55,174 bases of DNA from Lentisphaeria bacterium (GTDB lineage Bacteria > Verrucomicrobiota > Lentisphaeria > Victivallales > Victivallaceae): contig JAFTJQ010000002.1 of the NCBI GenBank assembly GCA_017456285.1, positions 1-55,174 of the forward strand, written 5' to 3'. Numbering within the stretch: the first letter of the stretch is position 1; the number at the start of each line of letters is the position of its first letter. This document shows, in pieces, positions 44,218 to 53,457 of the stretch. A model generated the notes under the pieces. It worked only from the letters and a program-made list of their open reading frames with translations. It searched no databases and was not told the DNA's origin. The position numbers and the translations under genes were made by a program.

Positions 44218-45858
44218 CTATTTACCAAGTTTCTCAATAACTTCTTTTGAGAGCATAATACACTGTGATTGTGCATCCCATGGGAGCAAATTACTACCTA
44301 CTGCATAGCAGATAATTGCTACACTGCCATCGGCAAGCTGCACTGCTGACGGATATCCGCAATCGGTATTCGCACTATCCCAAGAGACAAATGCAGTATT
44401 TTCTGCTTTCCAAGTTTTGCCGTTATCCTTGCTGATTGCAACTTTAACACCATAAGGACGATTACGGCTTCCGTAGGTAAGGAAAAGTTTGCCGTCAGCA
44501 AGTTTAATAATTGAAGCAGGATGAAGTCCTTTATCTGTAAGTCTTTCAGGTTTGCTCCAAGTTTTGCCATTGTCGCTTGAGCGGAGGGTAAAAAGTCCGT
44601 CAGCACGGGCGATTGCGAGTAATTCATTAGGAGCAATTTCTACAACTGCAATCTCACTGCAGCCCTGCTTCATAATAACTTGCGGAGCCTGCCAAGACTT
44701 ACCGCCGTCAGTTGAGCGGATAAATCCACCGCCTGCCCAATACCACGGCATTAAAATATCGCCATTAGCAAGGATAATTCCCTGACCGTAAACATTGTAA
44801 TTTACATGACCGTCAAAGGTGATTGACTTTTTCTCACTCCAAGTTTTGCCGCCATCGGTTGACTCCACTTGAAAAAGTTTGAAAAAACCTGAAGAGGGCG
44901 ACCACTGTCCATTCGCATCATACATGCTTGCTTCGGCGTAAAGAACAACGATTTTACCGTCTTTATCGACATAAACACCGGGATTGCGATCGTCATAAGG
45001 ACTATCGACAATTACAGTCGGTCTGCTCCAAGTTTTACCGCCGTCTTCACTTGTAATCCAGTCCAAACGGCCTCTAATACCGATATGCCCTGCACCGCCG
45101 CGAATAACTGCACCGAGTTTCTGACCGCCCAAGTGAACCATTACCGGGAAATAACCGCAATTTTTAGTGGCAATTACTCTTGGGAGTTCAAGACGTTGAG
45201 TTGCATTATCTTCACCGACTTTGGTCATCACAAACTTAGAATCATCTGTCAAACGACCTGAAACTTCAAAGTCATCAAATGAAATTAAGCCCTGACCGAC
45301 ACGCATACCGACACGACCCTCGGTCAAAGCGCCATCTTCTTTTTCCAAAACGACTTTTCCATTAAGTTTAACGGTAATCAATTTGCCGACCGCAGTAACT
45401 TCTGCTTCATGCCATTGCCCGTTAACCATTTTGTTTTTCGGTGCACGCTGAATCACGATCCAGCCGTTATTGGTCGCACATCTTGCCAAAACCACCTGCG
45501 AATTACGACTGTCAAAGTGAATCCAATAGAAGTTTTTGCAATCTTTTGCTCGGAAAACAACCCCCGCAGCACGAACACCCTTTTCATTTCCGGTAGGATT
45601 AAATTTGACTTTGATTTGACAATCACTGAAAGATTTGCCGTCAAGGAAAATTAATCCGCCGTTAAGCACTTCGTCTGTCTGCCGCAAAATACCATTTACA
45701 ACTTCCCAACGACCGTTATGGCTGACCCAATTCGGCGAAGCGTCAGAAAGAAATGGATATTTTTCGAAGTTGTCCTTGTAAGAAAAAACTTCATTTGCTG
45801 TTACTGCGGCAACAGTACTTGCTGCACAACAAGCAAATGCCATCATTTTTTTTAACAT
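44218..45858 (-). CDS. Secreted sialidase with N-terminal LamG/DUF1080-like domain, locus 3
   Basis: 546 residues. A signal peptide (LKKMMAFACCAASTVAAVTA) and a concanavalin-like sandwich (about 28-200; WVSHNGRWEVVNGILRQ, KGVRAAGVVFRAKD, VGMRVGQGLISFDDFEVSG) precede the propeller. Five Asp-boxes are visible: SEDGGKTWS, STDGGKTWS, STDGGKSWQ, SSDNGKTWS and SKDNGKTWK. The order of domains differs from the locus 1/2 enzymes, so this is a separate sialidase lineage. It lies 42 bases after the GH36 gene and 73 before the pseudopilin. Confidence 0.85.
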   Translation of the reverse strand: MLKKMMAFACCAASTVAAVTANEVFSYKDNFEKYPFLSDASPNWVSHNGRWEVVNGILRQTDEVLNGGLIFLDGKSFSDCQIKVKFNPTGNEKGVRAAGVVFRAKDCKNFYWIHFDSRNSQVVLARCATNNGWIVIQRAPKNKMVNGQWHEAEVTAVGKLITVKLNGKVVLEKEDGALTEGRVGMRVGQGLISFDDFEVSGRLTDDSKFVMTKVGEDNATQRLELPRVIATKNCGYFPVMVHLGGQKLGAVIRGGAGHIGIRGRLDWITSEDGGKTWSRPTVIVDSPYDDRNPGVYVDKDGKIVVLYAEASMYDANGQWSPSSGFFKLFQVESTDGGKTWSEKKSITFDGHVNYNVYGQGIILANGDILMPWYWAGGGFIRSTDGGKSWQAPQVIMKQGCSEIAVVEIAPNELLAIARADGLFTLRSSDNGKTWSKPERLTDKGLHPASIIKLADGKLFLTYGSRNRPYGVKVAISKDNGKTWKAENTAFVSWDSANTDCGYPSAVQLADGSVAIICYAVGSNLLPWDAQSQCIMLSKEVIEKLGK

Positions 45859-45900
45859 ATTACCTCCTTTTCTTGTGCTTGATTATTTAATGTTAAAAAC

Positions 45901-47994
45901 TTACTTGCTATATTTAACGACCATAAAAGAAGCTTTTTCATTCAGCACCGCTTTAATTGCGGAATTTCCGATTGATTGCACCTCTCCGCTGCCGTATAAT
46001 TTTTCCCACTTACAATTTGCAGGCAAATACTGCAAATTAACTACCGCTTCTTTATTTTGAGAGCCATACTCTCTAAACAAAATTACCATACCATTTCCAG
46101 TATTGAAATTATGGGCATGAAATCCGGTTATTGCCTTGCCATTAGGTTTTGAACCAATTGCAAAAACCTCTGATTCATGAAGTTCTTTCTGCAAACTTTT
46201 GTGTAAATCCATAATAGTTTTGAATCTGCCACGCATTTCCGGAGAAGTTTTTGAGGGCGACAGCCACAACAAAGGTGATGCAAAAAGCGGAATTGCACTC
46301 CAATATTCAACTGGATAATTCTCTAATGATACAAAATTTTTGCCTTTGTAATTCTCCGGATTAACCTCCTCCGGCGACGGAATTTCTATCTGCAAAACTT
46401 GCGGACGAATATACTGACTTAACTCCCACAATGAACGCAAAGCCTTTTCCGGGTGATAAGTTACAGTTGCATAAGTTTTGACCGAAACATAACGATTTTC
46501 AAGGAAAATATTACCATATTGTTGCATATAGAAATAACCGCTTCTCTGTCCATTAGTAACATCCAAATTAAAATAAATTTTGCCATTACTTTCATCACGC
46601 ATTGAACTCAAAAGTTTTATCAAATTCTCTTGAGCAGTATAGGTTCGCATTTTCACAAAATCAACTTTGAACATCTCAATATTGTATTTACGGTGATAAT
46701 CAAGCAGCATATTTTTCATTACTTCCCAATCATCAAAATCACTATTGGCAGATGGAGCAATCCACAAGCCTAATTTGACATTATTTTTTGCTGCCATATC
46801 AGCACAAGACTGCAAAGAACCTTTTAATTTCCTTTGCGATATTGTCCAAAAATCAGGCGTGATTTTCCGATTGCGATTTGATAATTCACCCAATCCGGCC
46901 CCTGTTTGCCAAGCATCATCAATTTGATAATGGGTTGCTCCGAAATCCGGCACTGCTTTGATTTCATCCAATAAAAACTGCTCATTTACCAACTTGTAGT
47001 AGTTACCGACGCCCCAAGGATTGACCATAATCGAGGCATGTCTTTCGACATCAAAAGGATAACGCAAACGCAGATACTGTTTAATCAATTTGGCTTCATC
47101 TGCGGCACTGTCAACAACAATCATGGCATTTCTATATCCCTTGAAAAGTTTATCAGGAACAATTTCAGACGGGAAAATCCCCCAGTTGCAACTGTAAAGT
47201 GTACCATTCATGTAGCGGAAATCATAACTTTCATAATCTCTACGCTCATTTGAGGGCGGTGCTTCTTGGAGAATTACGATTCCTTTGCCGTTATTATCGT
47301 AGCAACTTAAAATATTACCGTTTATCCGACTTTTCCCGACCGCACTGACGATTTCCACTCTTTTGTCAAAACCATCAGTTATGGCATAAAATACGGCACT
47401 TTTTTTAGGTGTAATATCTTTTTTCAAAGTAATACTATCAACGCAACTCTCATGCTTGAAAGCATTTTTATCAGATGTTTGTCCCGTATGCCAATAAGTT
47501 CTCGGACTCCAGTACATGTGCGGCTTAACCGGGCTTGACACATAATTCTCAACACTCAAAGCAGGAAAATCGGGGTAGATGAAATAATCTCTGATATACG
47601 AAGTTTTTTGATAAGACTCTGACATTTTCAATCTGACCCTGACACATTCTGAATTGTAAATATTTGCAGGACAAACCTCTGCAGTAACCTCATCAAGAGA
47701 CCAATTAAACAATCCCTTCTGACTTGGCAATCCCAATCCGATAAAAGAGAAATCCGCATCCTGTTTATTTGCAGAAGCAAATTCCTCCCCCTTTGAATTT
47801 TGCAAAGAAACTGTTTTAGGAGCATTAAGTGACAAATCAAAAATTCGTTGCAAGCGAGAGTTTTTAATTATCAATCTGTTTGCAGTTTTTGATACTGTAA
47901 TGTCTTTATGCTGTACAAGCACATCATCGGCGTGAACTGCCGAAAACAGTACAGTTAAAAAAATTGTTAAAACAAAAAATATCAATTTTTTCAT
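45901..47994 (-). CDS. Clan GH-D alpha-galactosidase-like enzyme (GH36-type), secreted
   Basis: 697 residues with signal peptide (KKLIFFVLTIFLTVLFSAVHA). An N-terminal beta-sandwich (about 25-300) precedes the barrel with HYQIDDAWQ (Asp359/360), KLGLWIAPS (408-415) and the nucleophile region MFKVDFVKM (Asp445), the K-x-D pattern of GH36/GH27. The second catalytic segment is altered (NGQRSGYFYMQQYGNIFLENRY) compared with the GGGRFD form. Likely alpha-galactosidase or alpha-N-acetylgalactosaminidase on host glycans; specificity unproven. Confidence 0.78.
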   Translation of the reverse strand: MKKLIFFVLTIFLTVLFSAVHADDVLVQHKDITVSKTANRLIIKNSRLQRIFDLSLNAPKTVSLQNSKGEEFASANKQDADFSFIGLGLPSQKGLFNWSLDEVTAEVCPANIYNSECVRVRLKMSESYQKTSYIRDYFIYPDFPALSVENYVSSPVKPHMYWSPRTYWHTGQTSDKNAFKHESCVDSITLKKDITPKKSAVFYAITDGFDKRVEIVSAVGKSRINGNILSCYDNNGKGIVILQEAPPSNERRDYESYDFRYMNGTLYSCNWGIFPSEIVPDKLFKGYRNAMIVVDSAADEAKLIKQYLRLRYPFDVERHASIMVNPWGVGNYYKLVNEQFLLDEIKAVPDFGATHYQIDDAWQTGAGLGELSNRNRKITPDFWTISQRKLKGSLQSCADMAAKNNVKLGLWIAPSANSDFDDWEVMKNMLLDYHRKYNIEMFKVDFVKMRTYTAQENLIKLLSSMRDESNGKIYFNLDVTNGQRSGYFYMQQYGNIFLENRYVSVKTYATVTYHPEKALRSLWELSQYIRPQVLQIEIPSPEEVNPENYKGKNFVSLENYPVEYWSAIPLFASPLLWLSPSKTSPEMRGRFKTIMDLHKSLQKELHESEVFAIGSKPNGKAITGFHAHNFNTGNGMVILFREYGSQNKEAVVNLQYLPANCKWEKLYGSGEVQSIGNSAIKAVLNEKASFMVVKYSK

Positions 47995-48023
47995 ATAATT
48001 ACAAACTCCTACGGTTAAAAAAA

Positions 48024-49586
48024 TTACTTATCTTTCTTCTCCCATTTGAGTAATGAATTACCCCAGACAACGAGATTGCGTTTCTCTGTGGATTTGACAA
48101 AAAGTCCTGCCAATGAACCAATTGCAAAAACTCCGAACGGCGCCAAAACCGCAAACCAGAGAAAACTCATTCTTTCGCCCGGAGCTTTCATCAGAAAATG
48201 AAAAATCGCGAAGTAAAAAGTTACAATCAACGAACCGATAACCCCGATTATTGCAGAAACGCTGTTTGCTTTGAAATTCAATAAGCCAAGTGCGAAAAGT
48301 CCCATAAGAAGACCACTGAAAATTCCGAGACAAGTATTGGAAATTTCCAAAAGCGGCACATCAAATTTAGCACATATTACTGAAATTCCGATACCGCAGC
48401 CAACTGCCAAAAGCCCCCATGCAATAGTTAAAACTTTTGAGACAACCAAGTAGTGTGTCTCATTCTCATTCGGAGCAACAGTTCTCTGGTAAATATCTTT
48501 CAAACTTACTGTCGCTAAACTATTTAAAACTGAAACCACAGTTGACATAATCGCCGCAAGCAAACCTGCCACAATCAAACCGCGGAAACCAATCGGCATA
48601 ATATGAGTTACAAAATAGGTGTAAACCTTGTCGCCCTTTTCAAGTGCCGCAATCGGAGTACCCTGCCCTAAAATTTTAACATAAGCAAGAAGTGCCAAAC
48701 CGGCAATATAGAAAAGAAATACTACCGGCCAACCGCCAACCGCAGAACCGATCATTGATTTAGAAAGACTCTTATAATCTTTGCAGGAGAGACAAAGCTG
48801 CAAATTGACTTGATCTGTTGCCGGTGCAATACATGCAGGAATCGCCGCAATCAGCCATGCCCAAATAGTAATTCGTTTTGAGAAATCAAAATCCCAGAAA
48901 CCGCTATCGGCACCGACATTAAATCCGTGTTTAGTTTCAATTGTGGTATTCCAAATATCAACTACACCATTCGGAAGTTTCCACCAAATAAAGACGATAA
49001 TTGCCAAAACTCCACCGACAAGCACGACAAATTGAGCAACGTCCGTCCAGATAACTCCCTTTAAGCCGCCGAATGCCGCATAGATGAACCCGACAACTCC
49101 AACCAACCCGATTGAAAATGCCATGCTCCAGCCCAAAGCAGGTTCGAGCATAAGTGCAGTTGCATACAAGGCAACTCCCAAATATACACAGCGAGTTAAA
49201 AGAAAAACAATACTCCCCATGACTCTTATTTTCAATGAAAAACGGTTTTCCAGATATTCGTAAGCAGTCCAGAGTTTGAGTTTATAAAAAAGTTTCAGAA
49301 AAACCAACAATGCAATCGGAACAGGTAAAGCATTAAAAATCATCGCAATAAACATGGTTGTTCCGTAATTATATGCCTCTCCCGGGATAGCAACATAACT
49401 GATTGAGGAGAAAAACGCCGCAAATAAACTGATCGCAATCGGCCACCACTTCATACTGCGTCCTGCAAGCAAAAATTCCTCGGTATTTTTTTGACGCATA
49501 CCATGCCAAACACCCAGGGCAACAATACCTGCCAAATATACCACAATTACTAAATTATCTATCCAAGTCAGACCTGAATCCACCAT
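48024..49586 (-). CDS. Sodium/solute symporter (SSS family), locus 3
   Basis: 520 residues, about 13 TM helices, with GRSMKWWPIAISLFAAFFSSIS, IPGEAYNYG, and LLAAIMSTVVSVLNSLATVSL (the TM8 sodium-site motif). Shorter than the locus 1 symporter and a paralogue of it. First gene of the glycan operon, followed 29 bases later by the GH36-type gene. Probably imports a sugar released by the enzymes encoded behind it. GGGAG lies before the ATG. Confidence 0.9.
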   Translation of the reverse strand: MVDSGLTWIDNLVIVVYLAGIVALGVWHGMRQKNTEEFLLAGRSMKWWPIAISLFAAFFSSISYVAIPGEAYNYGTTMFIAMIFNALPVPIALLVFLKLFYKLKLWTAYEYLENRFSLKIRVMGSIVFLLTRCVYLGVALYATALMLEPALGWSMAFSIGLVGVVGFIYAAFGGLKGVIWTDVAQFVVLVGGVLAIIVFIWWKLPNGVVDIWNTTIETKHGFNVGADSGFWDFDFSKRITIWAWLIAAIPACIAPATDQVNLQLCLSCKDYKSLSKSMIGSAVGGWPVVFLFYIAGLALLAYVKILGQGTPIAALEKGDKVYTYFVTHIMPIGFRGLIVAGLLAAIMSTVVSVLNSLATVSLKDIYQRTVAPNENETHYLVVSKVLTIAWGLLAVGCGIGISVICAKFDVPLLEISNTCLGIFSGLLMGLFALGLLNFKANSVSAIIGVIGSLIVTFYFAIFHFLMKAPGERMSFLWFAVLAPFGVFAIGSLAGLFVKSTEKRNLVVWGNSLLKWEKKDK

Positions 49587-49641
49587 TTTTCTCCCTTTCT
49601 TTTTTCTTATACTCAGTAAATAATAACAAATTGCACCAATA

Positions 49642-49665
49642 TTGAAGTAACCTCTATCACTTCAA
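49642..49665. promoter_or_regulatory. Inverted-repeat operator candidate, locus 3
   Basis: TTGAAGT (49642-49648), 10 bp, ACTTCAA (49659-49665): a perfect 7-10-7 inverted repeat, 56 bp before the symporter start, shared with locus 2 (20 of 24 positions). It is the best-conserved form of the motif in the window. Confidence 0.65.
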
Positions 49666-49818
49666 GCTTTCTTCACAGACCTGATTATTGAATTATTCAG
49701 CCTAAAAAAATACTAATTTTCTCATTATTCTACTGTAATTCTCCCGTTTTCACCAACATAGCAGTAACAGACGTCAATGCAATGTTTTTGAAATACGGCA
49801 AGTCCAATCAAGCAACAA

Positions 49819-49863
49819 TTATGTATTACATAACAATATTATACACCATGTTTTTAAAAAAAG
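49819..49863 (-). promoter_or_regulatory. Possible promoter and palindrome, glycan operon
   Basis: On the minus strand a perfect TATAAT (49838-49843) preceded by TG, with TTGCTT about 18 bp upstream, predicts a start near 49831. A perfect 7-1-7 palindrome TTATGTATTACATAA (49819-49833) overlaps that start. The leader would be about 245 bases long and contains the 49642-49665 repeat. The 555-bp gap 49587-50141 holds no gene. Confidence 0.5.
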
Positions 49864-50141
49864 CAATAGCAAAATGAAAATATTTTCAATTTTTTTTTAA
49901 TTTTCTTATAAAATTCCTACTATTTTCACAATATTCCATACCGCCACACCAAAGAAAAAACATAAAAGAAAAGCATTATTTGTAATACAATAAACGCTAT
50001 TATTTTTACGCCTCACGCTCAAAAGAAAAATTAATTGCTTAAAATCATGGTCTAAAAAATACCAAATAAACCATTTTTATTCGCAAATGAAAAATAAAAA
50101 TCATCCTCTCTAAAAGAACTCTTTTTATCCAATATGCGCAA

Positions 50142-51815
50142 TCAAAGCTTAAATACGGATGAGATTTTTTTGTGTGCCAGAATCGAAGCCCCGAAAAGCG
50201 TCGATGCCAGAAATGCCATCGTCCATACCCCAAAAGCACACGCTATATCAGGTCCCTCGCCCAAAAATTGCGACAACTCAAAAAGTGCTTTGGTTATCGG
50301 ATAATACTCTTGCTTCTGGGCTAAAATCAAGGAGTCTGACACCTCCAGCATTGAGAAACTGAAAGCAAAAAGTCCGCCGACAATCAGATTACTTAAAATC
50401 AACGGCAAAGTAATTTTGCATAATGTAGAGAACTCCCCTGCCCCTAAATTCCTTGCCGCCGCCTCCAAATCATCGGGAGTCTGCAATAATCCTGATGCCG
50501 CACTTCTGATAACGTAGGGGATTCGTCTGATTGCATAAGCAACCCCCAACAGCAAAAAGGGATTTAATGCCGGATTCAAGTATTTTTTCGCAAAAAGAAA
50601 TTCATTACTCATCCCGATATAGCCGAATGCAATAACGATTCCCGGTACTGCCAATGGCAGCATGCAGAGAATATCCAGCCAAATTCCGCCACGCAAACGC
50701 CACTTAATTACAATATATGCCCCCATAAATCCGATAAAAAGGGCAATCAAAGTCGCCAATAGCGAATATTCCAAACTATTGACAATACTCGGCACAACCA
50801 ACTTATTTGAAAGTGCTTCTTCAAAGTGCGCCAATGTGAAACTTGCAGGAACTATTCGCTGATAAAATCCCCGCCCGAATGCGGTGAGAATCAAGGCTAT
50901 ATGGGGCAAAATACTGACTAATGCCACAATCAAAAAACAACCAATCGGCAGCAATTTACCGATTCCATGAACTTTTTCCTCCCTGCCTGCGGACACACCT
51001 TTGGAAATAATTGCTTCATCGGTACGGAAAATAAACTTCACTATTCCGTACAGAACTGCCGAAAATACCAGCATTAAACTTACCAACGTATATGGCAATG
51101 GATTACTCTCAAGTTCCGTCAAACCATTAAAAATTTGCACCGGCATTGTCCGATTAAATCCGAACATCAGCGGCGTGCCAAGTTCAGTAAAGCTCCAAAT
51201 TAAAATAATACTGCACCCCGCAAAAATTCCGTTTTTCGCCAAAAGCAGAGTGATTGAAAAAAATCTTCGCCATTTCGATGCACCGAGATTTTTCGCCGCT
51301 TCATCAAGTGTCGGGTCAATCCCCCCCAACGCTGAAATTAAGTTAAGATACAAAATCGGATACAAATGCAGTGCCTCGGTAATGCAAACCCAGAAAAATC
51401 GGTTTTCCCCACCGAGAAAATCAATTCGCTCAACTCCGAAGTGATTAATTAAGAGACTATTAAAAACTCCGTAGTACCCAAGCAATTGCTGTATCCCCAA
51501 TGCCCCGACAAACGGCGGTAGGATCATCGGCAGCATAATCAAAAATGATGTCCATTTTTTACCGCAAAAATTGTATTTATCAAAAATTAATACCAGCGGA
51601 AACGCTATCAAAAGAGTAATCAAAGTCGTAACTACCGCTATCAAAAGCGAGTTTATAATACCGTCAATATACAATTTATTGCTGAAAACTTCTCCGATAT
51701 AACTTAATTTGACACCCTCTGAAACCACTAAATATATCGGCATCAGGAGAAACATAAAAAGGAAAACCGCAATCAATGCAAAGATCGCATAACGAATTAT
51801 ATTTTTGAGAATCAT
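50142..51815 (-). CDS. ABC importer permease (Fe3+/thiamine-type double permease)
   Basis: 557 residues with two fused BPD-transporter-1 halves, about 12 TM helices. The EAA loops appear twice: EAAKNLGASKWRRFFSITLLL in the first half and EAAARNLGAGEFSTLCKITLPL in the second. That doubling is the form seen in FbpB/ThiP/CysW-like iron permeases. Its start abuts the solute-binding protein stop. The strong iron-type look and the DtxR gene nearby suggest iron or a similar cation, but substrate is not certain. Confidence 0.88.
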   Translation of the reverse strand: MILKNIIRYAIFALIAVFLFMFLLMPIYLVVSEGVKLSYIGEVFSNKLYIDGIINSLLIAVVTTLITLLIAFPLVLIFDKYNFCGKKWTSFLIMLPMILPPFVGALGIQQLLGYYGVFNSLLINHFGVERIDFLGGENRFFWVCITEALHLYPILYLNLISALGGIDPTLDEAAKNLGASKWRRFFSITLLLAKNGIFAGCSIILIWSFTELGTPLMFGFNRTMPVQIFNGLTELESNPLPYTLVSLMLVFSAVLYGIVKFIFRTDEAIISKGVSAGREEKVHGIGKLLPIGCFLIVALVSILPHIALILTAFGRGFYQRIVPASFTLAHFEEALSNKLVVPSIVNSLEYSLLATLIALFIGFMGAYIVIKWRLRGGIWLDILCMLPLAVPGIVIAFGYIGMSNEFLFAKKYLNPALNPFLLLGVAYAIRRIPYVIRSAASGLLQTPDDLEAAARNLGAGEFSTLCKITLPLILSNLIVGGLFAFSFSMLEVSDSLILAQKQEYYPITKALFELSQFLGEGPDIACAFGVWTMAFLASTLFGASILAHKKISSVFKL

Positions 51816-53450
51816 CTATTTCCCCTCCTCGGCAAGTTTTTGTGCTTTTCGAAAATTATTTGCCGCGGTTTCGCTCCATTTTTTTCGTAAGCGGACGACG
51901 TCAAGCATCGTATTATCGGAGTTTACATAGAGTAAATCCGATACTTGCCGACACTCTGAATACGGCACAATTATTTGGTTAAAAGCCTCGGCTGCCTGCG
52001 GAACTTTTTCTTCTCCTCCGGCTTTGATAATTGCCTGCCACGCACTTTTTAATTCAGTTTCCACGTCCAGCATAGTACAACGAATCAAAATTCTAATCAA
52101 ATTAAAATATCTTCCCGTCCAATCTCCGCGATAGACGGCATTTTCGGCACTTTGATAGGGATTGTAATCGGGGTCGGCAAAATACTTCAAGTATTTTTCA
52201 CTGTATAAATCTCTCCTGACCGGCGGACGGCGAAGCGCATATTTAATCGGCCCCCCCGGAGTGCCTACCCGATAATCCCAAATTTTCTGCCCCTCTATTG
52301 ACAGAAGAAAATCAATAAATTCCTCTGCGATCTGACGATTGGGCGCACCTCGAAGCAACTGAATTGGGTCGGCACTGATCGGCGAACCTGATTTCGGTGC
52401 ATTATAGTAAATTGTCGGTCGATTATCTGCTGAATTAACTCCGCTATACTCATTCTCCGAAAGTGCATAAAAATCAATTGCAATTCCTGCCGCGCCATTA
52501 CCTTTAGCAACTTCTCTGGTTACTTTCGAGGCACTATCAGTAATAATCAAAGAATTACCAACCATTTTTTTGATCAGATTGAACCCATTTTGCCAGCCGA
52601 TTTCCACACCCTTACTCTCGCCGTATTTTTTAACAGCCTCCTGCATGGTATGCTGGATAATTGTTTCAAAACACTTGTTAACTGAACCTGATTTGCTCGG
52701 ATCAGCAAGAATCAAACTATTAAAAAAGTGCTTATCCCCCAGAGTTTCCCATTCAGTCGCCAAATAATTACTCCCCCCATTCAGACAATCACAATCTAAT
52801 TCCGCCAAGCGGTCGATATTGTAACAAATTCCAAAACTTGAGAGGCAAACTCCATAATAACGACCCTTTTCATCATAAATTTTTTCTCCTGAATAGTACA
52901 TCGGAATAACATCAGCTCGGAAATATTCAGGATGTCTGCGAGCTACTCCTGCATCGACGGCAAATCCCTGCTGTGCATGGCGATTCTGGTCATAAGTACC
53001 GCCGCCCCAAAATAGGTCTATGCCGATAGAAACATCGGAAGCTAAAAAAGTTTTCCTTGCCCACTCTGCTTCAGCGTCATTGCCTTTCAAGCGATAATTA
53101 GCAAAATTCTGTGCCATTTTGGGAGTCCACTCTTTTTTCAAGGTATTTTCGCAATAATTTTTGAATTCCGACTGGTAGCGGTCATAGATATAACGCACAA
53201 TATCGCTTGTGCCGCCCATATTGCGATAATCAATTTTGACCTTTTTGTGGTATTTTTCAAAGTAATATTTCTCAAAAGCGGCGGCAAATTCATACTTAAT
53301 CTGGTCGCTGTTTGGGGTGATAATAACCAAATTTTCCACCTGCGAATCAGCATTTGGCGCATCCGAAAACAACTCATCTTCCCGCAAGATAAAAGCTATT
53401 GCAATCAAAAAAACTGTCGGCAAAATTGCAATCAAAAATTTTCTCCACAT
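51816..53450 (-). CDS. ABC importer solute-binding protein (Fe3+/polyamine type)
   Basis: About 544 residues, larger than usual for this family (about 330-360). A hydrophobic N-terminus (WRKFLIAILPTVFLIAIAFIL) is a signal or anchor. LVIITPNSDQIKYEFAAAFEKYYFEKYHKKVKI is the typical first strand-loop-helix of the family 1/FbpA-like binding proteins, and RGAPNRQIAEEFIDFLLSIEGQKIW the typical closing helix. A central insert (about residues 70-170) accounts for the extra length. TTG at 53456, with GGAG 6 bases before, is an alternative start. Confidence 0.82.
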   Translation of the reverse strand: MWRKFLIAILPTVFLIAIAFILREDELFSDAPNADSQVENLVIITPNSDQIKYEFAAAFEKYYFEKYHKKVKIDYRNMGGTSDIVRYIYDRYQSEFKNYCENTLKKEWTPKMAQNFANYRLKGNDAEAEWARKTFLASDVSIGIDLFWGGGTYDQNRHAQQGFAVDAGVARRHPEYFRADVIPMYYSGEKIYDEKGRYYGVCLSSFGICYNIDRLAELDCDCLNGGSNYLATEWETLGDKHFFNSLILADPSKSGSVNKCFETIIQHTMQEAVKKYGESKGVEIGWQNGFNLIKKMVGNSLIITDSASKVTREVAKGNGAAGIAIDFYALSENEYSGVNSADNRPTIYYNAPKSGSPISADPIQLLRGAPNRQIAEEFIDFLLSIEGQKIWDYRVGTPGGPIKYALRRPPVRRDLYSEKYLKYFADPDYNPYQSAENAVYRGDWTGRYFNLIRILIRCTMLDVETELKSAWQAIIKAGGEEKVPQAAEAFNQIIVPYSECRQVSDLLYVNSDNTMLDVVRLRKKWSETAANNFRKAQKLAEEGK

Positions 53451-53457
53451 AACCAAA

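Noticed and set aside
49866-50141. Hidden small gene or tRNA in the gap between importer and symporter
   Set aside because: AT-rich with stops in all frames beyond short stretches and no cloverleaf; nothing supportable.
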